Positions 17,783 to 26,132 of a stretch of DNA of 64,000 nt are shown here, piece after piece; within the stretch, counting starts at the first letter, position 1; every line of letters begins with the position of its first letter. Below the pieces are notes generated by a model. That model made no database searches, had not been told where the DNA came from, and was given only the letters and a program-made list of their open reading frames with translations. The stretch covers positions 62,001 through 126,000 of the forward strand of contig NZ_JACOPV010000006.1 in assembly GCF_016881005.1 (NCBI RefSeq), in the 5' to 3' direction. The stretch is from Pseudomonas arcuscaelestis (GTDB lineage: Bacteria > Pseudomonadota > Gammaproteobacteria > Pseudomonadales > Pseudomonadaceae). The position numbers and the translations under genes were made by a program.

Positions 17783-18902
17783 TTCTGGCCAGCTGTTGCG
17801 CGTGCAACTGGATGCGGCCAAAGCCTTCTACGCAATTGTCCTGACCACGCTGCTGCTGTTCTGGTTGAACCAGGACTCGATCAGCCTCTATTGCCAGCAG
17901 AAACACCATCAGAGCTGCGAGCTGCCAGTGCTTGGACAAAGTCCGGCATGGCGCCTGGGCGGCAACCTGACCCAAGCGCTGGGTGCGGCGCGCGACAGCT
18001 TTGTGGCCAGCCTGGAAAAAAGCCTAGAGCCTGGCCCCACGGCGGTGGTTGAAGTGAAAACCGTCGAGCTGCCTGCGCCGATGCCGGTGGTATCGGTCAA
18101 CCTCATCGCTGTGCATCAGCCGGCACCGGCACCGGCACCGGTGAGCAAGCCTGTGGCCGTCAAAGTGACCACGCCAGCGGTCACTGTGGCGCCGGTCAAA
18201 CCGGCAGCGTCCGTTGCTGCCAGCGTATTGCCGTCGGCCACAGTCGTGTCACTGGCGGCAGGTGATGAGGTTTTTCTTGTTGGTGACTCGCTGATGCAAG
18301 GCGTTGCGCCGCATCTGGCCAACAGCCTGCGCAAGCGCCACCAGATCAAAAGCGTCAACCTCAGTCGGCAGAGTACCGGGCTGGCATATCCAGGGTTTTT
18401 CAACTGGCCGCGCACCGTGGCGCAAACCCTCGACAGCTCTCCCAATATTCGCTTGATGGTCATTTTTCTCGGGCCTAATGACCCGTGGGACATGCCGCAG
18501 GGCAAGGGCAAACCGTTCCTGCGCTTCAAGTCGCCGGATTGGGAAACCGCCTATCGCCAGCGCATCGATACGATTTTGCAGGAGGCGCGTGAACATCAGG
18601 TCCAGGTGATCTGGGTAGGGCCGCCAAACATGCAAAAACCCAAGCTCTCCACCGCCATGGCCTACCTCAGCAACTTGTATCGAGAGCAGACCGGGCTGTA
18701 TCAACAGCACTACCTCTCTGCCAACCCTGTGCTGGGTTACCAGGATGAAGCGTTCTCCTATACCTTGCAGAACAGTCAAGGCAAACGGGTCAAGACACGT
18801 GTCGATGACGGCATTCATTTCACCATTACCGGGCAGAAGCTGATCGCCGAACAGATACTGTCGATGATCGCCTTCCCGGGGCTCACTGTAACGGGACACT
18901 GA
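17769..18902 (+). CDS. DUF459/SGNH-hydrolase protein, membrane anchored
   Basis: This 377-residue protein overlaps the MBOAT gene by 14 bases. A membrane segment (AKAFYAIVLTTLLLFWL, about residues 19-35) is followed by a Pro/Ala/Val-rich linker (about 95-165) that probably spans the periplasm. The C-terminal DUF459-type SGNH domain has VFLVGDSLMQG (Ser174), GPNDPW and DGIHFTITGQ, giving the Ser-Asp-His set of an acetylesterase or acetyltransferase. In AlgX/AlgJ/PatB-like systems such proteins accept acetyl groups exported by the MBOAT partner. The linker contains a short run of Pro-Ala repeats, and the DNA there is repetitive (CCGGCACCGGCACCGG). Confidence 0.82.
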   Translation: MQVSSSGQLLRVQLDAAKAFYAIVLTTLLLFWLNQDSISLYCQQKHHQSCELPVLGQSPAWRLGGNLTQALGAARDSFVASLEKSLEPGPTAVVEVKTVELPAPMPVVSVNLIAVHQPAPAPAPVSKPVAVKVTTPAVTVAPVKPAASVAASVLPSATVVSLAAGDEVFLVGDSLMQGVAPHLANSLRKRHQIKSVNLSRQSTGLAYPGFFNWPRTVAQTLDSSPNIRLMVIFLGPNDPWDMPQGKGKPFLRFKSPDWETAYRQRIDTILQEAREHQVQVIWVGPPNMQKPKLSTAMAYLSNLYREQTGLYQQHYLSANPVLGYQDEAFSYTLQNSQGKRVKTRVDDGIHFTITGQKLIAEQILSMIAFPGLTVTGH

Positions 18903-20107
18903 TGCGTCGACTGCATAACATTCTGGGGTTGGCCCTGCTGATCTGTGCGTTGCCGGGCTGCAGCCCGGTGGCGGCAGTCAGCGGCTCGACGCCGGCGGGC
19001 AATGCTGCGGCCAGACCGCAGGCAAGCCAGGGCAACAGCAACCTGATGGTGCTGGCCAACAAGTTCAAGGGCGCGAATCGTGCGCCGGTTACTATCGTCC
19101 AATTCGGCGACTCGCACACGGCGGCCGATCTCTTCACCGGTGAAATGCGCCGCTTGCTTCAAGGGCAATATGGCGATGGCGGGATCGGTCTGATTTCTGC
19201 AACCCCAGTGCCTGGCACCCGCTATGAGCAGGTCATTCTCAAAACTGCCAAGCGGCAATGGGAGCTGGTGTCGGCGCGCAACCAGCAGAGCTCGCAGTTT
19301 CCGCTTGGCGGCTACTTGTCGGTGCCCTTGGTGGCGAAACCCAGCGTGCGTATCGAAGCGCGTACACCCAGCGCCCAGCGTTACCGGGTTTCGGCGCTGT
19401 ACCAGGCGCAAACGAGCACCAGCCTACTATTGCGCGACAATCGCGGCCAGAACCGTCGGCTGCTGGCGGCCACCGGTGGACAATGGCGATTCGGCCCGGT
19501 GGTGAACAATGTTGGTTTGCCGCTGGACCTGACCCTCGACACGCGCCCAGGTACGGTTTTGGGCGGCTGGTACCTACAGAACCAGAAAAATGCCGGTGTC
19601 ATCTTCTCGGCCCTGGGTATTAACGGCGCCCGCCTTGAAGTCCAAGACAAATGGCAGCCCGGCTGGCAAGACACCCTCAAGTCGTTGCGCCCCGATCTGG
19701 TTATTCTCGCCTATGGCACCAACGAGGCCTTCGACGACACCCTTGACCTCAACCTGTACCAAGCGCAGCTCAAGCAGACCCTTGAGCGTCTGCGTCGTGA
19801 CCTGCCGCGAGCAGTGGTGCTAATCGTCGGGCCACCGGATTCGATCAAGCAACGCAAGGCCCACGGCTGCGCCGCGCGTCAGCCGCAAAAGTTGGCAGCG
19901 ATCATTGCCATCCAGCGCCAGGCTGCCCAGCAAGCCAATGCCCTGTTCTGGGATTGGCAGGCGTACATGGGCGGGCAGTGTTCGGTTGTCGCCTGGCAGG
20001 CACAAGGTTTGGCGCGCGGGGATCTGGTACACCTGACAGCCGATGGCTATCGCAAGAGCGCAACCGGCTTGTATGACTACCTGCGCACGCAGTTGAAGCT
20101 GAAGTAA
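18902..20107 (+). CDS. SGNH/GDSL hydrolase-like lipoprotein or secreted protein
   Basis: This 401-residue protein shares its first base with the stop of the preceding gene. The N-terminus (NILGLALLICALPGC) is a signal peptide, and Cys20 could be lipidated although Pro at -2 is atypical. The SGNH domain shows IVQFGDSHTAADLF (Ser71), then APVTIVQ, YGTNEAFDD and DLVHLTADGY for the Asp/His pair. Two SGNH proteins behind one MBOAT suggest sequential or alternative acetyl carriers. The acceptor polymer is not known. A GC-rich structured gap follows before rtcB. Confidence 0.8.
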   Translation: MRRLHNILGLALLICALPGCSPVAAVSGSTPAGNAAARPQASQGNSNLMVLANKFKGANRAPVTIVQFGDSHTAADLFTGEMRRLLQGQYGDGGIGLISATPVPGTRYEQVILKTAKRQWELVSARNQQSSQFPLGGYLSVPLVAKPSVRIEARTPSAQRYRVSALYQAQTSTSLLLRDNRGQNRRLLAATGGQWRFGPVVNNVGLPLDLTLDTRPGTVLGGWYLQNQKNAGVIFSALGINGARLEVQDKWQPGWQDTLKSLRPDLVILAYGTNEAFDDTLDLNLYQAQLKQTLERLRRDLPRAVVLIVGPPDSIKQRKAHGCAARQPQKLAAIIAIQRQAAQQANALFWDWQAYMGGQCSVVAWQAQGLARGDLVHLTADGYRKSATGLYDYLRTQLKLK

Positions 20108-20129
20108 GACAGGGAAAAGGAGAGGCGGG

Positions 20130-20266
20130 GACGACTTCGGGGTGGCTTGCGGCGTCCCATGAAGTCGTCGACCCGGCCCTCAAAAAGAAGAGGCCAATCC
20201 AGATGCCCGAGAGCACCTGCTCAGCAAGTGCCGACTGGCATCCGGCCAGTCGTGATTCGGTCCTCT
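20130..20266. other. Hairpin-rich gap upstream of rtcB
   Basis: The 255-base gap holds several paired segments. GACGACTTC (20130-20138) pairs with GAAGTCGTC (20161-20169). GGCCCTC (20175-20181) pairs with GAGGCC (20190-20195) around an A-rich loop. CGACTGGC (20232-20239) pairs with GCCAGTCG (20245-20252), and AGAGG (20189-20193) can close with CCTCT (20262-20266). The first two could be the transcription end of the SGNH operon. The last two resemble a small folded RNA. A possible -10 (TAAAAT, 20299-20304) lies downstream, so the fold need not be part of the rtcB message. Confidence 0.4.
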
Positions 20267-20362
20267 GAAATACACCTTAGTTGCTGTCTGGTGTACTGTA
20301 AAATTTTCCGAACGCATTATGTGTCTAGTTGTAAGTACACGTGCGTATATCCAGGGGGTGAC

Positions 20363-21568
20363 ATGAACCTGCTTGAAGTGGCCGGTGGCAAACCGATCAA
20401 ACTCTGGACCCAGGGCGTACCGGTAGAAGACGAGGCACGCAAGCAACTGATCAACACCGCGAAGATGCCGTTTATCTTCAAGCATCTCGCGGTCATGCCG
20501 GATGTGCACCTGGGCAAGGGCTCGACCATCGGCAGCGTGATCCCCACCCTTGGCGCGATAATTCCCGCAGCAGTAGGTGTGGATATTGGCTGCGGCATGA
20601 TCGCTGCCAGCACCTCGCTGGTAGCCAGCGACCTACCCGAAAACCTCCATCGCCTGCGCAGCGCCATCGAAAAAGCCGTACCCCATGGCAAAACCTTCGG
20701 CCGTCACGATCAGGGCGCCTGGGACCAGGTGCCGGCGCAGGCCGACCACGCCTGGAAGGCCTTGGCAGGGCGCTTCAACGTGATCACCGGCAAGTACCCG
20801 CGACTGGAGAAAACCAATAACCGTCAGCACCTGGGCACGCTGGGTGGCGGCAACCACTTCATCGAAGTCTGTCTGGATGAAGCCGACCGCGTCTGGTTCA
20901 TGCTGCACAGTGGCTCACGCGGGGTCGGCAACGCCATTGGCAACCTGTTCATCGAACTGGCCCAGGCCGACATGCGCCAACATCTGGCCAACTTGCCAGA
21001 CAAGGACCTGGCCTACTTCGAAGAAGGTAGTCGTCACTTTGCCGATTATGTCGAGGCGGTTGAGTGGGCCCAGGACTTCGCCCGACAAAACCGCGCATTG
21101 ATGATGCAGGCGGTGATTGCTGCCGCTCGCCAGGTGCTGAAAAAGCCATTCGAGGCCAACCTTGAAGCGGTCAACTGCCACCATAACTACGTGCAACGCG
21201 AACGCCACTTCGGCGAGGACATCCTGGTTACGCGCAAAGGCGCGGTGTCGGCGCAGAAAGGCCAATTAGGCATCATTCCAGGCTCCATGGGCGCCAAGAG
21301 CTTCATCGTTCGTGGCTTGGGCAATGAAGAGTCGTTCTGCTCATGCAGCCACGGTGCTGGGCGCACGATGAGCCGCACCCAGGCAAAAAAACAGTTCACC
21401 CTCAACGATCAGGTGCGCGCCACCGCGCATGTCGAATGCCGCAAGGACAAAGACGTCATCGATGAAATCCCCATGGCCTACAAGAACATCGATGCGGTAA
21501 TGCAGGCTCAGCGGGAACTGGTAGAAGTGGTGCACACCTTGCGGCAAGTGGTTTGCGTGAAGGGCTGA
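20363..21568 (+). CDS. rtcB: RNA ligase RtcB
   Basis: This 401-residue ligase joins RNA 2',3'-cyclic-phosphate ends to 5'-OH ends using GTP and Mn2+, in tRNA or rRNA repair. Metal and nucleotide residues are visible: VMPDVHLGKGSTIG, GVDIGCGM (Cys77), LGTLGGGNHFIEV, and CSCSHGAGRTMSR, in which His330 is the expected guanylylated histidine. ATG 20363 lies 6 bases after GGGGG and gives the family start; longer in-frame starts lack this. No rtcA or rtcR is linked, and no sigma-54 promoter is seen, unlike the E. coli rtc operon. A strong hairpin terminates it. Confidence 0.95.
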   Translation: MNLLEVAGGKPIKLWTQGVPVEDEARKQLINTAKMPFIFKHLAVMPDVHLGKGSTIGSVIPTLGAIIPAAVGVDIGCGMIAASTSLVASDLPENLHRLRSAIEKAVPHGKTFGRHDQGAWDQVPAQADHAWKALAGRFNVITGKYPRLEKTNNRQHLGTLGGGNHFIEVCLDEADRVWFMLHSGSRGVGNAIGNLFIELAQADMRQHLANLPDKDLAYFEEGSRHFADYVEAVEWAQDFARQNRALMMQAVIAAARQVLKKPFEANLEAVNCHHNYVQRERHFGEDILVTRKGAVSAQKGQLGIIPGSMGAKSFIVRGLGNEESFCSCSHGAGRTMSRTQAKKQFTLNDQVRATAHVECRKDKDVIDEIPMAYKNIDAVMQAQRELVEVVHTLRQVVCVKG

Positions 21569-21588
21569 ACATTCAGGCTGTGCTTAAA

Positions 21589-21620
21589 CAACAAGGGCAG
21601 CTGTTGAGCTGCCCTTGTTG
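21589..21620. terminator. Bidirectional terminator between rtcB and the MORN-like lipoprotein gene
   Basis: CAACAAGGGCAGC and GCTGCCCTTGTTG form a perfect 13-bp stem with a six-base loop (TGTTGA), located between two convergent genes. There is no long T tract, but the stem is long and symmetric, so it can stop transcription from both sides. Confidence 0.8.
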
Positions 21621-21643
21621 GTAGTGTGCCAAGCGTTCGTCGA

Positions 21644-22636
21644 TTAGGGGCGTTTGCCTTCGGCGCACCAGGATTCCCACTCGCCGATCTGCTCACTGTT
21701 GATCAGGGCATCTTCGCCAACTTCTGCACGATACGCGTTCATCCACGCGTCTTCGCAGCTTTCGGTAGAGGTTGTTGCAACGACGGGCACAAGGTTGCCC
21801 GGATAGTCACTTTCAAAGTCTTCATCTTCTGCTTGCGGCGTGCGCACCAGTTGAACTTCCTCAAGCAACGCACCGTCTAGCAGGTCGAATTTGCGAACCC
21901 AGCCTGAAACGGCAACACCGTTGTCATAGATAAGTTCCGACTCTTGCAGCACGATGTCGGTGTGCAGGATGTTCTTGTACTTTTTCTGCACACCATCGAG
22001 CTTGCCGTCTTTGTAGTTTTCTTCGGCGCCGACGAAATTCTTAAGGCTACCGGCGAAGTAATCGAACGTGATCTGCGGGCCGTGCAGTTGGCCGTTTGCG
22101 TAGTTGTGCTTGCCGTTGGAGTCGGTCTCAAAACCGCTGAACTTAGTGCCATTGCTCCACACCAGTTGCGTGATCACTTTACTGCCATCGGCATTCCAGC
22201 GAGTTTCCTGGGCATCCGGCTTGCCCTCCTTGAACGTCTGCTGATGAGTCAGCACGCCATTCTGGTACTCCTCGGTTACACCGTCCTGACGACCGTTCTT
22301 CCAGTTCTTCACCGAAATCGTGGTGCCTGACTTGGCGTCGAACACCGTCTCGGTGCCGTTCTTGCTGCCGGCGGCGTATTCAACTTCGTAGACTTTTTTA
22401 GCGTCGTAGAAACATTCGCCCTTGCCGCTGAAGCGGCCCTTTTCCACTTGCGTGTTACACAGCGCTGTAAGGCCTGGCAGACCGATTGGCAAATTAACGA
22501 TGCGACCGGTGAAAGGATCGGAATCTCCGCTCTTGTACATCAGGCCATTTTTAGTCACGACTTGCGCGTTGTCGATTTCGGCGCTGCAGCCAGTAAGCAA
22601 GACGGCGGCCAGAGCGACTGCAAGTAGATTTCTCAT
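21644..22636 (-). CDS. MORN-like (YwqK type) repeat lipoprotein
   Basis: This 330-residue protein begins MRNLLAVALAAVLLTGC, a lipoprotein signal with Cys17. The mature part carries spaced G-x-x-x-G-type repeats of the YwqK/MORN kind (GKNG/NGRQDGVTEEYQNGVL, KEGKPDAQETRWNADGS, NGQLHGPQITFDYF, KDGKLDGVQKKY). An acidic segment (TPQAEDEDFESDY) and a C-terminal tail with two cysteines follow. Some databases call relatives antitoxins, but no toxin gene is adjacent and I do not support that role. A GGAA site 7 bases before ATG 22636 decides the start over three in-frame ATGs upstream. Probably an envelope structural or protective protein. Confidence 0.72.
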   Translation of the reverse strand: MRNLLAVALAAVLLTGCSAEIDNAQVVTKNGLMYKSGDSDPFTGRIVNLPIGLPGLTALCNTQVEKGRFSGKGECFYDAKKVYEVEYAAGSKNGTETVFDAKSGTTISVKNWKNGRQDGVTEEYQNGVLTHQQTFKEGKPDAQETRWNADGSKVITQLVWSNGTKFSGFETDSNGKHNYANGQLHGPQITFDYFAGSLKNFVGAEENYKDGKLDGVQKKYKNILHTDIVLQESELIYDNGVAVSGWVRKFDLLDGALLEEVQLVRTPQAEDEDFESDYPGNLVPVVATTSTESCEDAWMNAYRAEVGEDALINSEQIGEWESWCAEGKRP

Positions 22637-22743
22637 GTTGCGTTCCATATCGATGAGCATTCTGGAGAGTGGAAAGGCGGGGAGTCTCGATGCTTGGTGA
22701 AGTGATGTCAATGTAGTGGCGTCAGCGGAGCGAGTACTTTTAT

Positions 22744-23685
22744 TCAGGTGGGCGCCAGGGACCCACGCTGCAACGCTTGTGTGGTGTCGATGACGAAACT
22801 GCGTAGCCAGCGATTGTGTGCGTCGTCGTTGTGCTCCACATCCCAGACCATGAATACGCGAAAGGCCGGAACGAAAATTGGCACGGGGCTTACGGTCAAG
22901 CGCGCAATGCGGGCATAAGACAGCGCTGCAAAAGTGGGCAACGTGGCGATGACATCGCTGTGCACCAAGGTCGCCAGGGCGCCACTGAAGTGGGTGAAAG
23001 AGGCGGACACCCGGCGGGCGACACCTTCGCTTTCCAGCAGGTCGTCAACAAACCCTCGACGGCCATCGAAGGAAATCCTTACATGCTCATGCATCAGGTA
23101 TTCGTCGCGGGTAAGCGGGCTTTTCAGGTTGAGTCGCGGGCCGTCGTACAAGCATGAGTAAGACGAAGAGAACAGTACTTGCGAGCTGTAGTGCGAAGTC
23201 AGCTCTTTGGGTTCGGAGCACAAGACCAGGTCAATGTCGGGGTCAGCCAACGACGTTTTCCACAGCGAGCTATTGCTCTGGTGAAAGGCAAACTTCACTG
23301 AGAGACCGCGTGCCTTCGCCTCGTTGACCAGTTTTGGCGAAATGTAACTCTCGATATCGTCCGATAGCGCAATGTTGAACACCCGATTAGAAGACTCGGC
23401 AGAAAATTGCGGGCGTTTTTCCACGATGGTGGCGACGGCTGTCAGGGCCTCGGTGATTTTCGGCGCGATCTCCAGCGCCCGCCGGGTTGGCACCATGCCG
23501 GTGCCGGTGCGGATGAACAGTTCGTCTTGAAACTGTTCACGAAGGCGCTTGAGTGAAGAACTGACTGCCCCTTGAGTTACATGTAAGACCGCAGCTGCGC
23601 GGGTCACGCTGCGCTCATTCATCAGGCATTGAAAAACAATGAGTAGGTTGAGATCGATCCTGCTGATATTAGCAACGCTAATCAT
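22744..23685 (-). CDS. LysR-type transcriptional regulator
   Basis: This 313-residue regulator has the N-terminal winged helix (LNLLIVFQCLMNERSVTRAAAVLHVTQGAVSSSLKRLREQF, about residues 11-51) and a C-terminal substrate-binding domain (about 95-300). It is divergent from the MFS transporter and nitrilase genes with an 87-base gap, the classic LysR arrangement, so it probably controls them in response to a nitrile, its acid product, or a related compound. A perfect T-N11-A palindrome sits directly after its own start codon (23668-23682). Confidence 0.9.
   Translation of the reverse strand: MISVANISRIDLNLLIVFQCLMNERSVTRAAAVLHVTQGAVSSSLKRLREQFQDELFIRTGTGMVPTRRALEIAPKITEALTAVATIVEKRPQFSAESSNRVFNIALSDDIESYISPKLVNEAKARGLSVKFAFHQSNSSLWKTSLADPDIDLVLCSEPKELTSHYSSQVLFSSSYSCLYDGPRLNLKSPLTRDEYLMHEHVRISFDGRRGFVDDLLESEGVARRVSASFTHFSGALATLVHSDVIATLPTFAALSYARIARLTVSPVPIFVPAFRVFMVWDVEHNDDAHNRWLRSFVIDTTQALQRGSLAPT
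23668..23682. promoter_or_regulatory. Candidate LysR binding site
   Basis: ATTAGC-AAC-GCTAAT is a perfect 6-3-6 inverted repeat that fits the T-N11-A LysR rule exactly. It covers codons 2-6 of the LysR gene and lies 90 bases before the transporter start. The position suits autorepression and a recognition site for the divergent promoter. No footprint data can be given. Confidence 0.45.
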
Positions 23686-23772
23686 GGCTATCTCTTATAT
23701 TCGTTTGATTAATTTGCCCTGACATTCTTAATCTCGACCTGCACAAACACAACAATAAACGGGTGGCTGGGG

Positions 23773-25098
23773 ATGCAAGAATCAATAGTGCAAACGCAAC
23801 AGAGTGAGCACGTAGCCTCACCAAACGATGCGGCAGAGCTGCGCAAACGCGCTATTGCCGTCGGTATCGGCAACTTCATGGAATGGTTCGATTTCGCGAT
23901 CTACGGCTACTTCGCCGCCGTTATCGGGCAACTGTTCTTTCCTTCCACAGCCCCTGGCGTTTCGCTGCTGTCTTCCCTGGCGGTGTTTGCGGTGGGCTTT
24001 CTTTCAAGGCCGCTTGGCGCTGTAGTACTTGGGCCGATTGGCGACAAGCTGGGGCGGCGCGCAGTACTGATCATTACCGTGTTCGGTATGGGGCTGGCCA
24101 CAACGCTGATCGGTTTGTTGCCCGGTTACGCCGCCATCGGAATCGCCGCACCGATCCTGTTGGTTGCACTGCGTTTTCTGCAGGGCATGATGGTTGGGGG
24201 GGAGTGGTCCAGCGCCGGTATCTACATCGTCGAAAGTGCTCCGGCCAACCGTCGGGCCACTGCAGCCAGTGTTATTACGGGTACCGCGGGGGCTGCGTTT
24301 CTGTGTGGTACGGCCATCGCGGCCATTATCACCGCGACACTTTCTGACGAAGACCTGATGCAATGGGGCTGGCGTGTGCCATTCGTTGCCTCGATCGTCA
24401 TGGCCGGTGTTGCCATGTACATCCGTCGCAAACTGGGCGATACACCGGTTTACGAAGCGCTACAGCACAAGCGCGCTAGCAATGCTTTGGAGCCGGTGTC
24501 ACGGGGGGCCAAACAACGTGCCTTTGTGATTTCGTTTGCGTTCTCGGCCCTGTTCGGCGTGTCGCTGTACTACTTCATCACCTACGCCAACACGCACTTG
24601 ACCCAAACGGTTGGGCTGAGCAAATCGACGGCCTTGGTGCTCTGTAGTCTTGCCCTGGTGCTCTACACCCTGTTCAACCCGTTGGTTGGACGTCTGAGCG
24701 ATCGCTACGGTCGCCGTCCTTTTGTGTTGGCCGCGGCTGCGGGCCTGACCCTGCTGGCGTACCCAGTGTTCTTGCTGATGAACACCGGCAGCTTTGCCGC
24801 GATCATGCTGGGGTTGGTGATTATGGCCGTATTGGTGGCAATCACCGCGGTGATGGATGTGGTGCTGCTAGTCGAAGTGTTTCCTGCGTCGATTCGTTCC
24901 ACAGGTGCCGCTGTTGGTCACAACGTCGCCTTGGCGCTGCTGGCCGGACCAGGTCCCTTCATTGCCGTGGCACTGATCCAGGCCACCCACAACCCGAACA
25001 TTCCCGCTGCCTACCTGGCGGCAGTGTCGCTGATCTGTTTCATCGTTTTGTGGTTCCTGCTTCCGGAAACCAAGGACCGGGACATCACGCGCGGTTAA
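23773..25098 (+). CDS. MFS transporter, metabolite:H+ symporter type
   Basis: This 441-residue protein has about 12 membrane segments and the MHS-family signatures AVGIGNFMEWFDFAIYGYFA at the N-terminus, GPIGDKLGRRAVLI (loop 2-3) and GRLSDRYGRRPFVLAA (loop 8-9). MHS members import organic acids, betaine-like compounds or citrate with protons. Here the partner nitrilase suggests uptake of a nitrile-bearing acid or of the carboxylate product, but the substrate is not known. The start ATG 23773 follows GGCTGGGG. It is read divergently from the LysR gene and 32 bases ahead of the nitrilase. Confidence 0.88.
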   Translation: MQESIVQTQQSEHVASPNDAAELRKRAIAVGIGNFMEWFDFAIYGYFAAVIGQLFFPSTAPGVSLLSSLAVFAVGFLSRPLGAVVLGPIGDKLGRRAVLIITVFGMGLATTLIGLLPGYAAIGIAAPILLVALRFLQGMMVGGEWSSAGIYIVESAPANRRATAASVITGTAGAAFLCGTAIAAIITATLSDEDLMQWGWRVPFVASIVMAGVAMYIRRKLGDTPVYEALQHKRASNALEPVSRGAKQRAFVISFAFSALFGVSLYYFITYANTHLTQTVGLSKSTALVLCSLALVLYTLFNPLVGRLSDRYGRRPFVLAAAAGLTLLAYPVFLLMNTGSFAAIMLGLVIMAVLVAITAVMDVVLLVEVFPASIRSTGAAVGHNVALALLAGPGPFIAVALIQATHNPNIPAAYLAAVSLICFIVLWFLLPETKDRDITRG

Positions 25099-25130
25099 GA
25101 CGCTCTTCAATATTCATCAAGGGAAGGCTC

Positions 25131-26063
25131 ATGATCAAGGTAGCGGTAGTTCAAGCTTCATCCATTCCATTCGAACCTCAGCTCAGCGCCGAGAAAGCGG
25201 TAGGGCTGATTCGCGAGGCTGCGGGGCAAGGCAGTGAACTTGCAGTGTTTCCCGAAGCGTTTCTTGGCGGTTATCCCAAAGGTGCTGCATTCGGCACAGT
25301 GGTAGGCAGCCGCAGCGACGTTGGCCGCGCTCAATACCTGCGCTATGTACAAGGCTCTGTCAGCCTGGAGGGGCCCGAACTGGCCCGGCTTTGCGAAGCG
25401 GTCAACGAAACCGGTGTCCATGTGGTCATGGGTATTATCGAGCGCCTGGGTCGCACCCTGTACTGCACCGCCGTGACACTGGCGCCGGGCCAGGGAGTGG
25501 CCGGTTATCACCGAAAGCTCATGCCGACGGGTCAAGAACGCATCATTTGGGGCTTTGGTGATGGTTCGACCATCGCACCCGTTGATACACCTTTTGGCCG
25601 ACTGGGCACCGTAATCTGCTGGGAGAACTACATGCCGGCGCTGCGTCAGGCAATGTATGCACAGGGTACGGAAATCTACTGTGCGCCTACGGCTGATGAC
25701 CGTCCGACCTGGGCGGCGACTATGGTCCACATTGCTTTGGAAGGGCGGGTGCCGGTGCTTTCGGCGTGCCAGGCGATTACCCTCAGCGAATACCCGGCAG
25801 CCTACCGGGAAGACTTTGGCCTGGACGCTGCGGAAGGGGACTACATCATGCACGGCGGCAGCATGATCGTCAGTGCGACCGGGCAGGTGCTTGCCGGACC
25901 GGTGTTCGATCAGGAGACGATTTTGTATGCCGAGATCGACTTGACTGTAGGGCAGGCCAGTAACCTCGATTTCGACGTCTGCGGGCATTACGCGCGGCCG
26001 GATGTGTTCAGCCTTAAGGTCAACACGGCGGCGATGAAACCGGTGGTGTTTGACGGGGAGTGA
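25131..26063 (+). CDS. Nitrilase
   Basis: This 310-residue carbon-nitrogen hydrolase has the Glu-Lys-Cys triad of nitrilases: Glu42 in FPEAFLGGYPKG, Lys129 in YHRKLMPTGQER, and Cys163 in VICWENYMP. The FPEAFLGGYPKG and CWENYMP words are those of true nitrilases (nitrile to acid plus ammonia) rather than amidases or carbamoylases. ATG 25131 follows GGGAAGG; the longer frame is rejected. Substrate range (aliphatic, aryl-aceto or cyano-amino-acid nitriles) cannot be read from the sequence. Together with the LysR and MHS transporter it forms a compact catabolic cassette. Confidence 0.9.
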   Translation: MIKVAVVQASSIPFEPQLSAEKAVGLIREAAGQGSELAVFPEAFLGGYPKGAAFGTVVGSRSDVGRAQYLRYVQGSVSLEGPELARLCEAVNETGVHVVMGIIERLGRTLYCTAVTLAPGQGVAGYHRKLMPTGQERIIWGFGDGSTIAPVDTPFGRLGTVICWENYMPALRQAMYAQGTEIYCAPTADDRPTWAATMVHIALEGRVPVLSACQAITLSEYPAAYREDFGLDAAEGDYIMHGGSMIVSATGQVLAGPVFDQETILYAEIDLTVGQASNLDFDVCGHYARPDVFSLKVNTAAMKPVVFDGE

Positions 26064-26098
26064 CATCCCTTGATGTGGGAGTCAGCCTTGCAGGCGAT

Positions 26099-26115
26099 GC
26101 CCGGCAAAGCCGGGC
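26099..26115. terminator. Hairpin after the nitrilase gene
   Basis: GCCCGGC and GCCGGGC form a 7-bp stem with an AAA loop between the convergent nitrilase and WYL-regulator genes. It lacks a T run, so termination is likely but not certain. Confidence 0.5.
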
Positions 26116-26132
26116 AAGAGGTATTAATCGTC

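Noticed and set aside
20108..20362. Sigma-54 promoter and RtcR circuit for rtcB
   Set aside because: No TGGCAC-N5-TTGC-like element is found, and no rtcR or rtcA gene is adjacent.
21644..22636. Toxin-antitoxin system based on the YwqK-like protein
   Set aside because: No neighbouring toxin gene is present. A lipoprotein signal and an envelope location argue against an antitoxin.
25050..25130. Upstream extension of the nitrilase frame
   Set aside because: The extension overlaps the transporter gene in another frame. ATG 25131 has a ribosome site and the canonical N-terminus.
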